A stretch of DNA of 34,072 bases. Source: Rhodocyclaceae bacterium (lineage in GTDB: Bacteria > Pseudomonadota > Gammaproteobacteria > Burkholderiales > Rhodocyclaceae). The stretch lies in NCBI GenBank assembly GCA_020445665.1, contig JAGRGD010000033.1:1-34072 (forward strand), written 5' to 3'. The translations under genes were made by a program, and so were the position numbers. How positions within the stretch are numbered: position 1 is the stretch's first letter; every line of letters begins with the position of its first letter. Of the stretch, positions 17,120 through 25,575 are shown piece by piece. Below the pieces are notes generated by a model, which saw only the letters and a program-made list of their open reading frames with translations, was not told the origin of the DNA and did no database searches.

Positions 17120-17503
17120 ATGATCGGGGTCTTCCTGCTGACCCATTCGAGCCTGGGCGAGGCCCTGATCCAGTGTGCCAGCCATGTCCTCAACGCTAGA
17201 CCGGCACATGTCGTGCAACTGGGCGTGACGGGCCAGGACGACCCGCTCGATCTGCTGCCCCTGGCCCTGCGCCTGCGCGCGCTGGTGGACACGGGCTCGG
17301 GTGTGCTGATCCTGACCGACATCTACGGCGCGACGCCGGCCAACATCGCGATGAAGTTGCGTGTCCGTGGCCGTTGCGAAGTCGTCGCTGGCGTTAACCT
17401 GCCAATGCTGCTGCGCGTGCTCACCTACCGCGAGCGCGACATGGACGTACTCGTGCAGCGGGCGGTCAGCGGCGGCTGCGAGGGCGTGATTCATATCAAG
17501 TGA
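17120..17503 (+). CDS. PTS IIA component, mannose family
   Basis: 127 aa. Small cytosolic phosphocarrier of the EIIA-Man fold. The predicted phosphorylated histidine is H9 in VFLLTHSSLGEAL; LILTDIYGATPAN is the second family hallmark. The start at 17120 has GGGAG seven bases upstream. No mannose-type IIB, IIC or IID gene follows, so this probably belongs to a regulatory rather than sugar-transporting phosphorelay. It is followed by HPr after seven bases and then EI. Confidence 0.92.
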   Translation: MIGVFLLTHSSLGEALIQCASHVLNARPAHVVQLGVTGQDDPLDLLPLALRLRALVDTGSGVLILTDIYGATPANIAMKLRVRGRCEVVAGVNLPMLLRVLTYRERDMDVLVQRAVSGGCEGVIHIK

Positions 17504-17510
17504 GGTTCGA

Positions 17511-17780
17511 ATGCCGCGCATTGAAGCGGAGATCATCAACAAGCTGGGCCTGCACGCCCGTGCTTCGGCCAAGCTGACTCAGCTGGCGAGCAGCTTCCCG
17601 TGCGAAGTCTGGCTCGAGCGCAACGAACGTCGCGTCAATGCCAAAAGCATCATGGGCGTCATGATGCTGGCAGCCGCCAAGGGCTGTACCATCCTGATTG
17701 ACACCCATGGCGATCGTGAAGAGGAAGCCATGGACGCCCTGCTGAAGCTGATCAACGACCGATTCGACGAGGAGGAGTAG
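17511..17780 (+). CDS. ptsH: Phosphocarrier protein HPr
   Basis: 89 aa. Accepts phosphate from EI on H15 (NKLGLHARAS) and passes it to IIA. Ser46 in NAKSIMGVMML is also conserved, the residue phosphorylated by HprK where that kinase exists; no hprK gene is in the window. The ribosome-binding site GAGG overlaps the stop of the IIA gene. Confidence 0.96.
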   Translation: MPRIEAEIINKLGLHARASAKLTQLASSFPCEVWLERNERRVNAKSIMGVMMLAAAKGCTILIDTHGDREEEAMDALLKLINDRFDEEE

Positions 17781-17792
17781 CCCCGCCGGGGC
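17780..17792 (+). repeat. Small hairpin between ptsH and ptsI
   Basis: GCCCC-GCC-GGGGC starts at the last base of the ptsH stop and ends ten bases before the ptsI ATG, which has no clear ribosome-binding site. It may tune the EI:HPr ratio. Confidence 0.35.
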
Positions 17793-17802
17793 CGACCACC
17801 GC

Positions 17803-19527
17803 ATGCCCTTCACGCTGCACGGACTGCCCGTCTCCAACGGCATTGCCATCGGCCATGTCCACCTGATCTCTCATGCCCTGCTGGAGGTCAGCCACTACCA
17901 CGTGACCAAGCGCCATCTGCCTGGCGAGCTGCGCCGGCTGGACGAGGCCCTGGCGATCGTCCGCAGCGAGCTCGGCGACCTGAAGACGGCCACGGCGTCG
18001 GGACAGGCGCACAGCGAAGTGGGCGCTTTCCTGGATCTGCACCTGATGCTGCTCGATGACCCGATGCTGGTCGACGCGGCGCGGGAACACGTCTCGGAAC
18101 GACGCTGCAACGCCGAGTGGGCGCTGGTGCAGCAGATGGAGCAGTTGATCGAGCAGTTCGACGAGATCGAGGATCCCTACCTGCGGGAGCGCAAGGCCGA
18201 TGTCGTGCAGGTGGTGGAGCGCCTCGTCAAGGTACTGCTCGGCCACCCCGGCCACCTGCCACCGAAGCGCAAGGACGGTCTGGGCACCATCGTCGTTGCC
18301 CACGATCTGGCGCCGGCCGACACGCTGGGGTTCCGCGACCACAACATCGCCGGGTTCGTCACCGATGTGGGGGGGCCGACCAGCCATACCGCCATCGTCG
18401 CCCGCAGCCAGAGCATCCCGGCCGTGGTGGCCCTGCGCCACGTGCGCCACCTGGTCGAAGACGACGAGCTGGTCATCATCGATGGCACCCGCGGTGTCGT
18501 CATCATCGACCCGGACGAGCGGGTGCTTGAGGAATACCGCCTTCGCAAGGCCGAGCTGGAGCTGGAACGCTCGAAACTCAAGCGCCTCGCCACGGCGAAA
18601 TCGACGACGCTTGACGGCGAAGAGGTGGAGCTGTTCGCCAACATCGAGATGCCCTCCGACGCAGCCGAGGCCAAGGCCATCGGGGCCGACGGTGTGGGTC
18701 TCTACCGGACCGAATACCTGTTCATGGGCCGCGATGTGCTGCCCGACGAGGACGAGCAGTTCGAGGCCTATCGCAGCGTGCTCAAGAGCATGTCAGGCCG
18801 GCCAGTGACGATCCGGACCCTGGACATCGGCGCCGACAAGGCTCTGAACGGTGTCAATCAGCGCATGGAGCCCAACCCGGCGCTGGGTCTGCGGGCGATC
18901 CGCTACTCGCTGTCCGAACCGCAGATGTTCATGGCCCAGTTGCGGGCGCTGCTGCGCGCCTCCCACCATGGCCGGCTCAAGATCCTGATCCCGATGCTGG
19001 CCCACGCCCACGAGATCGACCAGGCCCTGTCATTCATCGAGCGGGCCAAGGAGCAGCTCAAGGAGCGCAAGCAGCGCTTCGACCCGAGCGTTCAGGTCGG
19101 CGGCATGATCGAGGTACCCGCCGCAGCCCTCGCCCTCGGCATGTTCGTGCGCCGGCTCCAGTTCCTGTCGATCGGCACCAACGACCTGATCCAGTACACG
19201 CTGGCCATCGACCGCACCGACGAGGCCGTCGCCCACCTCTATGATCCGCTCCACCCGGCGGTACTCAAGCTGGTCGGCTCGACCATCCAGACCGGGGTGC
19301 GCTTCGGACTGCCCGTCTCGGTCTGCGGCGAGATGGCCGGCGACCCGGCCTACACCCGCCTGCTGCTCGGCATCGGACTTCGCCAGTTCTCGATGCATCC
19401 GGCGCAGATCCTGGAGGTCAAGCAGGAAGTCCTGCGCGCCGACCTGGGCGAGGTCGCGCCCAAGGCTCAGCGACTGCTCAAGATGGACGAGCCCACGCGG
19501 GTGCGCGAGGCCTTTGATCGCCTGTAG
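17803..19527 (+). CDS. ptsI: PTS enzyme I (phosphoenolpyruvate-protein phosphotransferase)
   Basis: 574 aa. Takes phosphate from PEP and gives it to HPr. The phospho-histidine is H195 in GGPTSHTAIVAR. The PEP-binding barrel contains GVGLYRTEYLFMGR and the active-site cysteine motif SVCGEMAGDP near the C-terminus. No N-terminal GAF domain is present, so it is the PtsI rather than PtsP type. Third gene of the IIA-HPr-EI set, which lacks any permease; such incomplete systems in betaproteobacteria are considered regulatory. Confidence 0.96.
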   Translation: MPFTLHGLPVSNGIAIGHVHLISHALLEVSHYHVTKRHLPGELRRLDEALAIVRSELGDLKTATASGQAHSEVGAFLDLHLMLLDDPMLVDAAREHVSERRCNAEWALVQQMEQLIEQFDEIEDPYLRERKADVVQVVERLVKVLLGHPGHLPPKRKDGLGTIVVAHDLAPADTLGFRDHNIAGFVTDVGGPTSHTAIVARSQSIPAVVALRHVRHLVEDDELVIIDGTRGVVIIDPDERVLEEYRLRKAELELERSKLKRLATAKSTTLDGEEVELFANIEMPSDAAEAKAIGADGVGLYRTEYLFMGRDVLPDEDEQFEAYRSVLKSMSGRPVTIRTLDIGADKALNGVNQRMEPNPALGLRAIRYSLSEPQMFMAQLRALLRASHHGRLKILIPMLAHAHEIDQALSFIERAKEQLKERKQRFDPSVQVGGMIEVPAAALALGMFVRRLQFLSIGTNDLIQYTLAIDRTDEAVAHLYDPLHPAVLKLVGSTIQTGVRFGLPVSVCGEMAGDPAYTRLLLGIGLRQFSMHPAQILEVKQEVLRADLGEVAPKAQRLLKMDEPTRVREAFDRL

Positions 19528-19573
19528 CGGCCGGCGCGCGTCACAAGTCCTTTTCCGCACTGCGGCACGCTGG

Positions 19574-19579
19574 TAGAAT
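19574..19579 (+). promoter_or_regulatory. Possible -10 element of the DUF3460 gene
   Basis: TAGAAT, 25 bases before the preferred ATG. The sequence 17 bp upstream (TTTTCC) is a poor -35. Confidence 0.35.
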
Positions 19580-19604
19580 CCGCGCTCCTTCAGGGGATAT
19601 GACC

Positions 19605-19805
19605 ATGGGCAAAGTCGACACCAGCTACGTTTCCGATCACACCAAGTTCATGCGCGAGTGGATGGAAGAGCATCCCGCCGAAGCCATCGAACAACAGAAG
19701 GGCCGTGCTCTGTGGTGGGACAAGCCGCAAACCCTCGAGGTGCAGCAGCAGCTCGACGACGCCAAGGTCCCGGTCAAGCCCTACTACTACCAGACCGAAT
19801 CCTGA
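19605..19805 (+). CDS. DUF3460 family small protein
   Basis: 66 aa. Matches the short betaproteobacterial family with the core YVSDHTKFMREW and KGRALWWDKP. No signal peptide or membrane segment; composition is charged, probably cytosolic. The function is unknown. The ATG at 19605 is preferred to 19599 because AGGGG then sits 8 nt upstream instead of 2. It has its own candidate -10 and is followed by a perfect palindrome that could end its transcript. Confidence 0.85.
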   Translation: MGKVDTSYVSDHTKFMREWMEEHPAEAIEQQKGRALWWDKPQTLEVQQQLDDAKVPVKPYYYQTES

Positions 19806-19808
19806 TCG

Positions 19809-19830
19809 CCGGCGGCGAGCTCGCCGCCGG
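19809..19830. terminator. Perfect 22-nt palindrome between DUF3460 and the fusion nuclease
   Basis: Bases 19809-19819 are exactly complementary to 19820-19830, with a GC-only outer stem and GAG/CTC centre. As RNA it gives a strong stem three bases after the DUF3460 stop, followed only by TTCG, so it is a terminator without a U-run or an attenuator. It fills most of the 34-bp gap before the GTG of the next gene. Confidence 0.5.
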
Positions 19831-19839
19831 TTCGCCCGC

Positions 19840-21261
19840 GTGAGTCTTCCCGAGACACTGGCGGTCATCGACCTGGAGACGACCGGTGCCAATCCGGTCA
19901 ATGACCGGATCACCGAGATCGGCATCGTCCGGATCGAAGCCGATGGTCATGTCGAGCGCTGGTCGACCCTCGTCGACCCCGGCATCCCGATCCCGCCCAC
20001 CATCCAGCGCTTCACCGGCATCACCAACGCGATGGTGGCGGACGCCCCCGGCTTCGACGCAATTGCCGACACCGTCCGCGCACGGCTCGACGGGGCCGTG
20101 TTCGTGGCCCACAACGCCCGCTTCGACTATGGCTTCATCCGCAATGCCTTCAAACGGCACGGCGGGACGTTCGACGCCGACGTACTGTGTACGGTCAAGC
20201 TGTCCCGCGCCCTCTACCCGGAACACAGCCGCCACGGGCTCGACGCGCTGATTGCCCGCCACGGCCTGCAGTGCGATGCGCGCCACCGCGCCCTCGGCGA
20301 CGCCGAGGCCGTCTGGCATTTCCTGCGCATCGTACGAGAGGCGTTCGACGACGACACCCTGGCGGCCGCGACAGCGCGTGCGATGAAGCGCCCGAGCCGA
20401 CCGCCGCTGCTGGCCGACGGGGTCCTGGAGAGCCTGCCCGCCGGACCCGGTGTGTACCTCTTCCACGGCGCCCAACCGGGCAACGACGCCCTCCCCCTCT
20501 ACATCGGCAAGAGCCGCAACCTGCGCGGCCGGGTGGCGGCCCACTTCAGTGCCGATCTGCGGGATGGTCGGGAAGCGGAGATGGCGCGCCAGATCCAGCA
20601 CGTGGAGGTCATCGAGACGGCCGGCGAACTGGGTGCGCTGCTTCTCGAGGCCACACTGATCAAGGACCGCCGCCCCCGCTACAACCGGGCGCTGCGCGGC
20701 GGGACCGACGCGAAGGGACTGCGCCTCATTCCCAACCGGCGCAAGCCCCCGGTGATCGAACGCGTGGCCCTGCACGGCGGCGATCCGGCCGAATGGGACG
20801 ACACGGTCAGCGGCGCGTTCCGCAGCAAGCGGGAAAGCGACAACGCCCTGCGCCAGCTCGCCGAGCGGTATCGCCTGTGCCCGGTCCGGCTGGGCATCGA
20901 CCCCGGCACCGGCGGCGCCTGCCTCGCCCATCAGATCAAACGCTGTGCTGGCGTCTGCGCCGGCCGGGAATCCCCCGCGGAACACGACCGCCGCCTCGCC
21001 CACGCGCTGGCGGAGCTGCGCCTCCGGAGCTGGCCATGGCCCGGCGCGGTGGGCATCCCGGAATTCGACGAAGCATCGGGCCGCAGCGCCGTTCACGTGG
21101 TCGATCGATGGTGCCTTCTGGGCACGACCGGTGACGACGCCAGCCTGGCCGAACTCCTCGCCAGCCGACCGCCACGGCGCTTCGACCTCGACACGTTCCG
21201 GATTCTCGACCGCTGGCTCGCCAGCGACGCCCACCGCGCCAGGGTGCGCGCACTGGACTGA
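19840..21261 (+). CDS. DnaQ-type 3'-5' exonuclease fused to a UvrC/Cho-like GIY-YIG nuclease
   Basis: 473 aa. Residues 1-170 are a DEDDh exonuclease: DLETTG (D11, E13), HNARFD (91-96) and HRALGDAEA (H149, D154). Residues about 200-285 are a GIY-YIG domain: GPGVYLFHG, LYIGKSRNLRGRV and the catalytic glutamate E270 in LLEATLIKD. The C-terminal part has a four-cysteine cluster (LCPVRL, GACLAHQIKRCAGVC) like that following the GIY-YIG domain in UvrC and Cho. UvrB-binding and helix-hairpin-helix domains of UvrC are absent. Such fusions are known in several bacterial groups and are annotated as epsilon-like or Cho-like; the substrate is presumably damaged DNA. The GTG start at 19840 lacks a clear ribosome-binding site. 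Confidence 0.9.
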   Translation: MSLPETLAVIDLETTGANPVNDRITEIGIVRIEADGHVERWSTLVDPGIPIPPTIQRFTGITNAMVADAPGFDAIADTVRARLDGAVFVAHNARFDYGFIRNAFKRHGGTFDADVLCTVKLSRALYPEHSRHGLDALIARHGLQCDARHRALGDAEAVWHFLRIVREAFDDDTLAAATARAMKRPSRPPLLADGVLESLPAGPGVYLFHGAQPGNDALPLYIGKSRNLRGRVAAHFSADLRDGREAEMARQIQHVEVIETAGELGALLLEATLIKDRRPRYNRALRGGTDAKGLRLIPNRRKPPVIERVALHGGDPAEWDDTVSGAFRSKRESDNALRQLAERYRLCPVRLGIDPGTGGACLAHQIKRCAGVCAGRESPAEHDRRLAHALAELRLRSWPWPGAVGIPEFDEASGRSAVHVVDRWCLLGTTGDDASLAELLASRPPRRFDLDTFRILDRWLASDAHRARVRALD

Positions 21262-21274
21262 TGCCGGTGCCGCT

Positions 21275-22339
21275 TCAGGCCGGGTGGATGTACTCGAATC
21301 GCACCCGCTTCACGTTGCACAGCAGTTCGTAGGCAATCGTGCCGGCTGCGGCCGCGATCTCATTGACCGGGATCGTCGCACCCCACAGTTCCACCGGCGC
21401 GCCGACGCCGGCATCGCAGCCGGTCAGGTCGACGGTGAGCATGTCCATCGACACACGACCGACGATCCGCGTGCGTCGACCGCCGACGCACAGCGGCGTG
21501 CCATCGGGCACCACCCGTGGATAGCCGTCTGCATACCCCATCGCCACGAGGCCGACGCGCATCGGGGCCGTGGCGACGAATCGCGCGCCATATCCGACCG
21601 CGTCACCGGCCGCGAGATCGCGTACCGCCATCACCCGGCTTTCCAGCTGCATGACTGGCCGCAGGCCATGGCCTTCGCCGGGCATCGGATCGGCGCCGTA
21701 GAGCATGATGCCCGGACGCGCCCAGTCGCCCCGGATCGATGGCCAGCCAAGGATGCCGGCCGAATTGCAGACACTGAGCGGTACGCGGATACCCGCCAGC
21801 GCGGCCTCGAGACGTGCGAACTGCGCCATCGTCTCTTCGCAGTCGGGCTCATCGGCCCGCGCAAAGTGCGTCATTACGGTGATCGACCCCACCGCGGGCG
21901 CAGCGGCCAGCTTCGCATGCAACTCTGCCAGCCTTGCCAGCGGCAGCCCCGCCCGGTTCATGCCGGTATTGAACTTCAGCCACACCGTCAGCGGGCGCGC
22001 CGCCGCGAAGGCCTCCAGCCAGGCAAGCTGTTCAGACTGGTGAACCACCATCCACAGCCCAAGCTCGTCCACCCGGGCCAGTTCGGCCGCCTCGAAGACG
22101 CCCTCCAGGAGGAGAATCGGCGACTCGATGCCGGCAGCGCGCAAGGCCTCGGCCTCCTCCAGGCAGGCGACCGCAAACCCGTCGGCCACGCCGGCCAGCG
22201 CCGTTGCACAGGCAACCGCACCATGCCCATAGGCATTCGCCTTGACTACCGCCAGGGCCTTGCCACCATGGATGCGACGCGCGAGGCTGTAGTTGTGGCG
22301 CAGGGCGGCGAGATCGATGACGGCTTTCGCAGGTCTCAT
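21275..22339 (-). CDS. alr: Alanine racemase (catabolic, DadX-like)
   Basis: 354 aa. PLP enzyme interconverting L- and D-alanine. PLP lysine K33 in [11 protein letters not shown]; opposing catalytic tyrosine Y250 in [19 protein letters not shown] near the C-terminus. Complete. Its ATG overlaps the dadA stop by four bases, so the pair forms a coupled dadA-dadX type operon for L-alanine breakdown through D-alanine. Whether it also supplies D-alanine for the cell wall depends on a second racemase elsewhere. It ends 13 bases from the fusion nuclease, tail to tail. Confidence 0.95.
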   Translation of the reverse strand: MRPAKAVIDLAALRHNYSLARRIHGGKALAVVKANAYGHGAVACATALAGVADGFAVACLEEAEALRAAGIESPILLLEGVFEAAELARVDELGLWMVVHQSEQLAWLEAFAAARPLTVWLKFNTGMNRAGLPLARLAELHAKLAAAPAVGSITVMTHFARADEPDCEETMAQFARLEAALAGIRVPLSVCNSAGILGWPSIRGDWARPGIMLYGADPMPGEGHGLRPVMQLESRVMAVRDLAAGDAVGYGARFVATAPMRVGLVAMGYADGYPRVVPDGTPLCVGGRRTRIVGRVSMDMLTVDLTGCDAGVGAPVELWGATIPVNEIAAAAGTIAYELLCNVKRVRFEYIHPA

Positions 22340-23649
22340 GCAGCGGGCAGTCCCGGTGGCAGGGTCGGTGCGCCGCGGGGGCGGCTGAGACGTACTTTGC
22401 CATAGCGCGCGAGGGACAGGTCATCGCATTCGATCGCGGGCGCGTGGCCTGTCACCACGTCAGCCAGCAGGCGGCCGCTACCGGCAGCCATGGTCCAGCC
22501 CAGCGTGCCATGGCCGGTATTGAGGAACAGGTTGGCGAGCGGCGACGCGCCGACCACCGGCGTGCCGTCGGGCGTCATCGGTCGCAGACCGGTCCAGAAG
22601 GTGGCCGCAGCAGGATCGCCAGCGCCGGGGAAGAGGTCCCGCACCACCATCTCGAGGGTCTCGCGGCGCCGGGGGTCAAGTCGCAGGTCGAAGCCACCGA
22701 GTTCGGCCATGCCGCCAATCCGGACCCGTTCGTCGAAACGGGTAATCGCGACCTTGTAGGTCTCGTCGAGCACCGTCGAGCGGGGCGCACGAGCAGCATC
22801 CTGCAGGTCCATGGTCAGCGAGTACCCCTTGACCGGGTAGACCGGCAGATCGATCCCGACCCCCCTCAGCATCGGACGGCTGTAGCTGCCCAGCGCCATT
22901 ACGTAGCGATCGGCCACCAGCACCTCGTCGCCGCAGCGGACACCCTGCACCCGCCCGCCAGACGACAGGATCCCGTCGATCGCGGTGCCGAAGCGGAAGT
23001 CGACGCCAAGGGCCTCGCAACGGGCTGCCAGCTGACGGGTGAAGCGCTCGCAGTCGCCCGTCTCGTCGCCGGGCAGGCGCAGGCCACCCGCGAGGGGCGC
23101 GGGCGCAGCGGCCAGGGCTGGCTCGGCCCGCGCGACGCCCGATTGATCGAGCAGTTCATAGTCCACGCCGAAACGCGCCAGAACCGCGATGTCGCGCTCC
23201 GCCGCATGCAGCTGGGCATTGGTACGGAACAGCTGCAAGGTCCCGAGCTGACGCCCCTCATAGTTCAGTCCTGCCTCATCGCGCAGTTCGGCCAGGCAGG
23301 CCTGGCTGTAGCGTGCGAGCCGCAGCATGCGCGCCTTGTTGCGGCCATAGGCGGTCGGCGTGCACTGGGCGAGCATGCGGGCCAGCCAGCTCCACTGATA
23401 GAGGCTGCCATCAGGGCGGATCGCCAGCGGCGCATGTCGCTGGAACAACCAGCGAAGCGCCTTGAGCGGGACACCCGGTGCCGCCCAGGGGGCCGCATAG
23501 CCCGGCGAGATCTGCCCCGCATTGGCATGGCTGGTCTCCATGGCCGGCGCGTCGCATCGGTCAACAACTGTGACCCGCACACCCTGTCGCGCCAGATAAT
23601 ATGCAGATGTGGTACCAATGACGCCACTACCCAGGATCAGTACATGCAT
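22336..23649 (-). CDS. dadA: D-amino acid dehydrogenase small subunit
   Basis: 437 aa. FAD enzyme that oxidises D-alanine and other D-amino acids to keto acids, passing electrons to the respiratory chain. The dinucleotide-binding GSGVIG is at 7-12, [15 protein letters not shown] follows at about 44, and [19 protein letters not shown] near the C-terminus completes the FAD site. The start at 23649 ([10 protein letters not shown]) has GAGGG and AAGG upstream; an earlier in-frame start would add sixteen unconserved residues. Divergent from an Lrp-family regulator gene. Confidence 0.95.
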   Translation of the reverse strand: MHVLILGSGVIGTTSAYYLARQGVRVTVVDRCDAPAMETSHANAGQISPGYAAPWAAPGVPLKALRWLFQRHAPLAIRPDGSLYQWSWLARMLAQCTPTAYGRNKARMLRLARYSQACLAELRDEAGLNYEGRQLGTLQLFRTNAQLHAAERDIAVLARFGVDYELLDQSGVARAEPALAAAPAPLAGGLRLPGDETGDCERFTRQLAARCEALGVDFRFGTAIDGILSSGGRVQGVRCGDEVLVADRYVMALGSYSRPMLRGVGIDLPVYPVKGYSLTMDLQDAARAPRSTVLDETYKVAITRFDERVRIGGMAELGGFDLRLDPRRRETLEMVVRDLFPGAGDPAAATFWTGLRPMTPDGTPVVGASPLANLFLNTGHGTLGWTMAAGSGRLLADVVTGHAPAIECDDLSLARYGKVRLSRPRGAPTLPPGLPAA

Positions 23650-23711
23650 GGCCTTGCCCTCTTTTAGCCAGATCTCGTTCCCGACGGAACGCAACAAGTG
23701 ATTTCCGGCAG

Positions 23712-23740
23712 TTTATTTTGACCATGACAGTGAATTTCAC
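23712..23740 (-). promoter_or_regulatory. dadA: Candidate dadA-alr promoter
   Basis: On the minus strand GTGAAA (23735-23740), 17 bp, AATAAA (23712-23717). Each hexamer matches the consensus at four positions. The -35 lies inside the dyad at 23730-23740. Confidence 0.35.
23730..23740. promoter_or_regulatory. Dyad GTGAA-T-TTCAC, possible Lrp-family operator
   Basis: An 11-bp dyad with perfect arms in the divergent dadA/regulator region. It overlaps the candidate dadA -35 box and sits about 22 bp upstream of the regulator's candidate -10, so one bound protein could control both directions. Confidence 0.45.
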
Positions 23741-23762
23741 CATTCAGCGATCAGTTTTTGGC

Positions 23763-23768
23763 TATAGT
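23763..23768 (+). promoter_or_regulatory. Candidate -10 of the Lrp-family regulator gene
   Basis: TATAGT, 38 bases before the regulator ATG. No clear -35 at the right spacing, which would fit a weak or activated promoter. Confidence 0.35.
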
Positions 23769-23806
23769 CACTTTTCGATACCCGGCTGCGGAGGGCTGTT
23801 GGGGAA

Positions 23807-24271
23807 ATGCGCGACCTGGACCGGATCGACCGCCGCATGCTCGAGCTGCTGCAGAAGAACGCCCGCATCAGCGTGACGGAGCTCTCGGCGGCAGTGGGGC
23901 TGTCGGCAACCCCCGTCAGCGAGCGGCTCAAGCGCCTGGAGCGCGATGGGGTCATCACCGGCTACCATGCGCACCTCAATCCCGAAGCCGTGGGACTCGG
24001 GCTGCTGGTGTTCGTCGAGATCAAGCTGTCGAGCAAATCGGCCGAGGTGTTCGAGCAGGTTCGCCGGGAAATCCTGTTCGTCAGCGAGGTCCTGGAGTGT
24101 CACCTGGTATCGGGCGACTTCGACTACCTCGTCAAAGCCCGCATTGCGGGCATGGCGGCCTACAGGCGCCTGCTCGGCAACATCCTGCTGAAGTTGCCGG
24201 CCGCCGCCGAGTCCCGCAGCTATGTGGTCATGGAAGAACTAAAGGAAACGACGTTTCTGGCCGTAGGATGA
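23807..24271 (+). CDS. Lrp/AsnC-family transcriptional regulator
   Basis: 154 aa. N-terminal helix-turn-helix (RIDRRMLELLQKNARISVTE then VGLSATPVSERLKRLE, about residues 5-45) and C-terminal ligand-sensing RAM domain with HLVSGDFDYLVKARI. Typical Lrp length. Divergent placement beside dadA-alr suggests it controls alanine catabolism in response to alanine or leucine, as Lrp and DadR do in other proteobacteria. The ATG at 23807 is preceded by GGGGAA. Confidence 0.93.
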   Translation: MRDLDRIDRRMLELLQKNARISVTELSAAVGLSATPVSERLKRLERDGVITGYHAHLNPEAVGLGLLVFVEIKLSSKSAEVFEQVRREILFVSEVLECHLVSGDFDYLVKARIAGMAAYRRLLGNILLKLPAAAESRSYVVMEELKETTFLAVG

Positions 24272-24495
24272 TGAATCCGCCCGCCGCAATCCCGCCTGCA
24301 TTTATCCAACCTGCAAGCAAGTGGGCACTCTGCCACACCGGGATGATCCGTGAATGTTGACTGGGGGCAAGGGAGTGGGCCAATGTACGTAACAACCACA
24401 ATATATCTGCGGTCTCTGGCGCATCCCGGCCAGTGCCCAGCGGAAGTCCCGGGCCGGCGAGTACAGGCACACACCCTGACGGAGTGAGATAAGAC
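24272..24495. other. Intergenic region before the T6SS operon
   Basis: 224 bp. It should hold the promoter of the T6SS operon, but none is convincing: TTGACT (24357-24362) lacks a matching -10, an A/T patch AATATATC (24400-24407) lacks a -35, and I found no GG-N10-GC sigma-54 pattern. An imperfect dyad GTGGGCA-CTC-TGCCAC lies at 24321-24336. The tssA ribosome-binding site GGAG is at 24481-24484. Base composition is less GC-rich than its flanks around 24385-24410. Confidence 0.4.
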
Positions 24496-25518
24496 GTGAT
24501 TGATCTCGATCAATTGCTTGCGGAGGCATCGGATTCCCCGCCTTGCGGCCCCGACCTCGAGTACGACCCCGCATTCCTCGAACTCGAGCAGGCCTCGCGC
24601 GGCAAACCCGAGCAGCAGTACGGCGACACCCTGGTGCCGGCGGAGGAGCCGGCCTGGCCCCAGGTCCGCCGCATCGGCGAGGAACTGCTTGCGCGCTCGA
24701 AAGATCTGCGCATCGCGACCCTGCTGCTGCAGGCCCTGGTCAGTACCGAGGGCTTTTCGGGGCTGAAGCCCGGCTGCGACATCCTTGTCGGCCTGATCGA
24801 GCGCTACTGGGATCAGGTCCACCCCCAACTCGACCCGGACGACGACAACGATCCGATCATGCGCATGAATGCGCTGGCGCCCGTGGCGGATCCGGACGAA
24901 CTGCTTCGTCAGGTTCGCGAGGCGCCACTGATCAAGTCCCGACAGGTGGGCATCCTGCTGGTCCGCGACGTCGAGGTGGCCCTCGACAAGCTGCCCCCCA
25001 AGGAAGGCGCAGAGCACTTCTCGCTGGGCCAGATCAACGACATGATGCACTCCGAGGACGGGCTGGCGGTGTCCGCGCTGATCCTCGAGACCCTCGACAC
25101 CCTCAAGAAGCTCTCCTCACTGCTGAACGAGCAGGTCGGCGCCGACCGTGCCCCTGACCTGCGCCCCCTCATCACGACCGTCACGCACCTCACCCAGGTC
25201 TGCGCCGGCGCCGAGGCCGCTGCCGACGGCGAGGCCGAAGCGGGCGAGGAAGGAGAAGCTGCGACTGGCGCACCGGGCCGGCCGGCCCAGGGCCCCAGTG
25301 GCGACATCCGCAATCGCCGGGACGCGATCATGATGATCGACAAGATCTGCGATTACTTCGCCAAGCACGAACCCTCGAATCCCGCGCCATTGCTGCTGCT
25401 TCGCGCGAAGCGACTCATTGACATGAACTTTATGGACATTGTTCGCGACATGGTTCCTGAAGGGCTCGTGCAGATAGAGACCATCGCCGGCATCAAGAAC
25501 GAGGAGGACGGTTACTGA
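24496..25518 (+). CDS. tssA: Type VI secretion protein TssA
   Basis: 340 aa from GTG 24496. Baseplate/sheath-capping organiser of the T6SS. The N-terminal ImpA_N domain is recognisable from PPCGPDLEYDPAFLELE (residues 14-30) through about 130. A low-complexity Ala/Glu/Gly linker (about 236-265) separates it from a C-terminal region RRDAIMMIDKICDYFAKHEPSNPAPLLLLRAKRL that matches the short TssA1 type (TssA1 of P. aeruginosa is of similar length). Opening gene of the T6SS block. The ribosome-binding site is GGAGTGAG. Confidence 0.93.
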   Translation: MIDLDQLLAEASDSPPCGPDLEYDPAFLELEQASRGKPEQQYGDTLVPAEEPAWPQVRRIGEELLARSKDLRIATLLLQALVSTEGFSGLKPGCDILVGLIERYWDQVHPQLDPDDDNDPIMRMNALAPVADPDELLRQVREAPLIKSRQVGILLVRDVEVALDKLPPKEGAEHFSLGQINDMMHSEDGLAVSALILETLDTLKKLSSLLNEQVGADRAPDLRPLITTVTHLTQVCAGAEAAADGEAEAGEEGEAATGAPGRPAQGPSGDIRNRRDAIMMIDKICDYFAKHEPSNPAPLLLLRAKRLIDMNFMDIVRDMVPEGLVQIETIAGIKNEEDGY

Positions 25519-25529
25519 CCGCCCCCGGG

Positions 25530-25544
25530 GAGGCCCCAGGCCTC
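25530..25544 (+). repeat. Hairpin after tssA
   Basis: GAGGCC-CCA-GGCCTC, 6-bp stem with 3-nt loop, 11 bases beyond the tssA stop. No U-tract. Confidence 0.4.
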
Positions 25545-25575
25545 GGCGATCGGTAGCGTTCCTCGTACGACCCCC

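Noticed and set aside
19774-21234. A 486-codon open frame opposite the fusion nuclease
   Set aside because: Shadow frame; the nuclease active-site motifs are on the plus strand.
24301-24310. DnaA-box-like TTATCCAAC, considered because mnmG-rsmG-parAB often sits near oriC
   Set aside because: Isolated, two mismatches to TTATCCACA, far from parAB and no AT-rich unwinding region; no cluster of boxes elsewhere.
24321-24336. Imperfect dyad GTGGGCACTCTGCCAC as a sigma-54 site
   Set aside because: It lacks the GG-N10-GC spacing of -24/-12 promoters.
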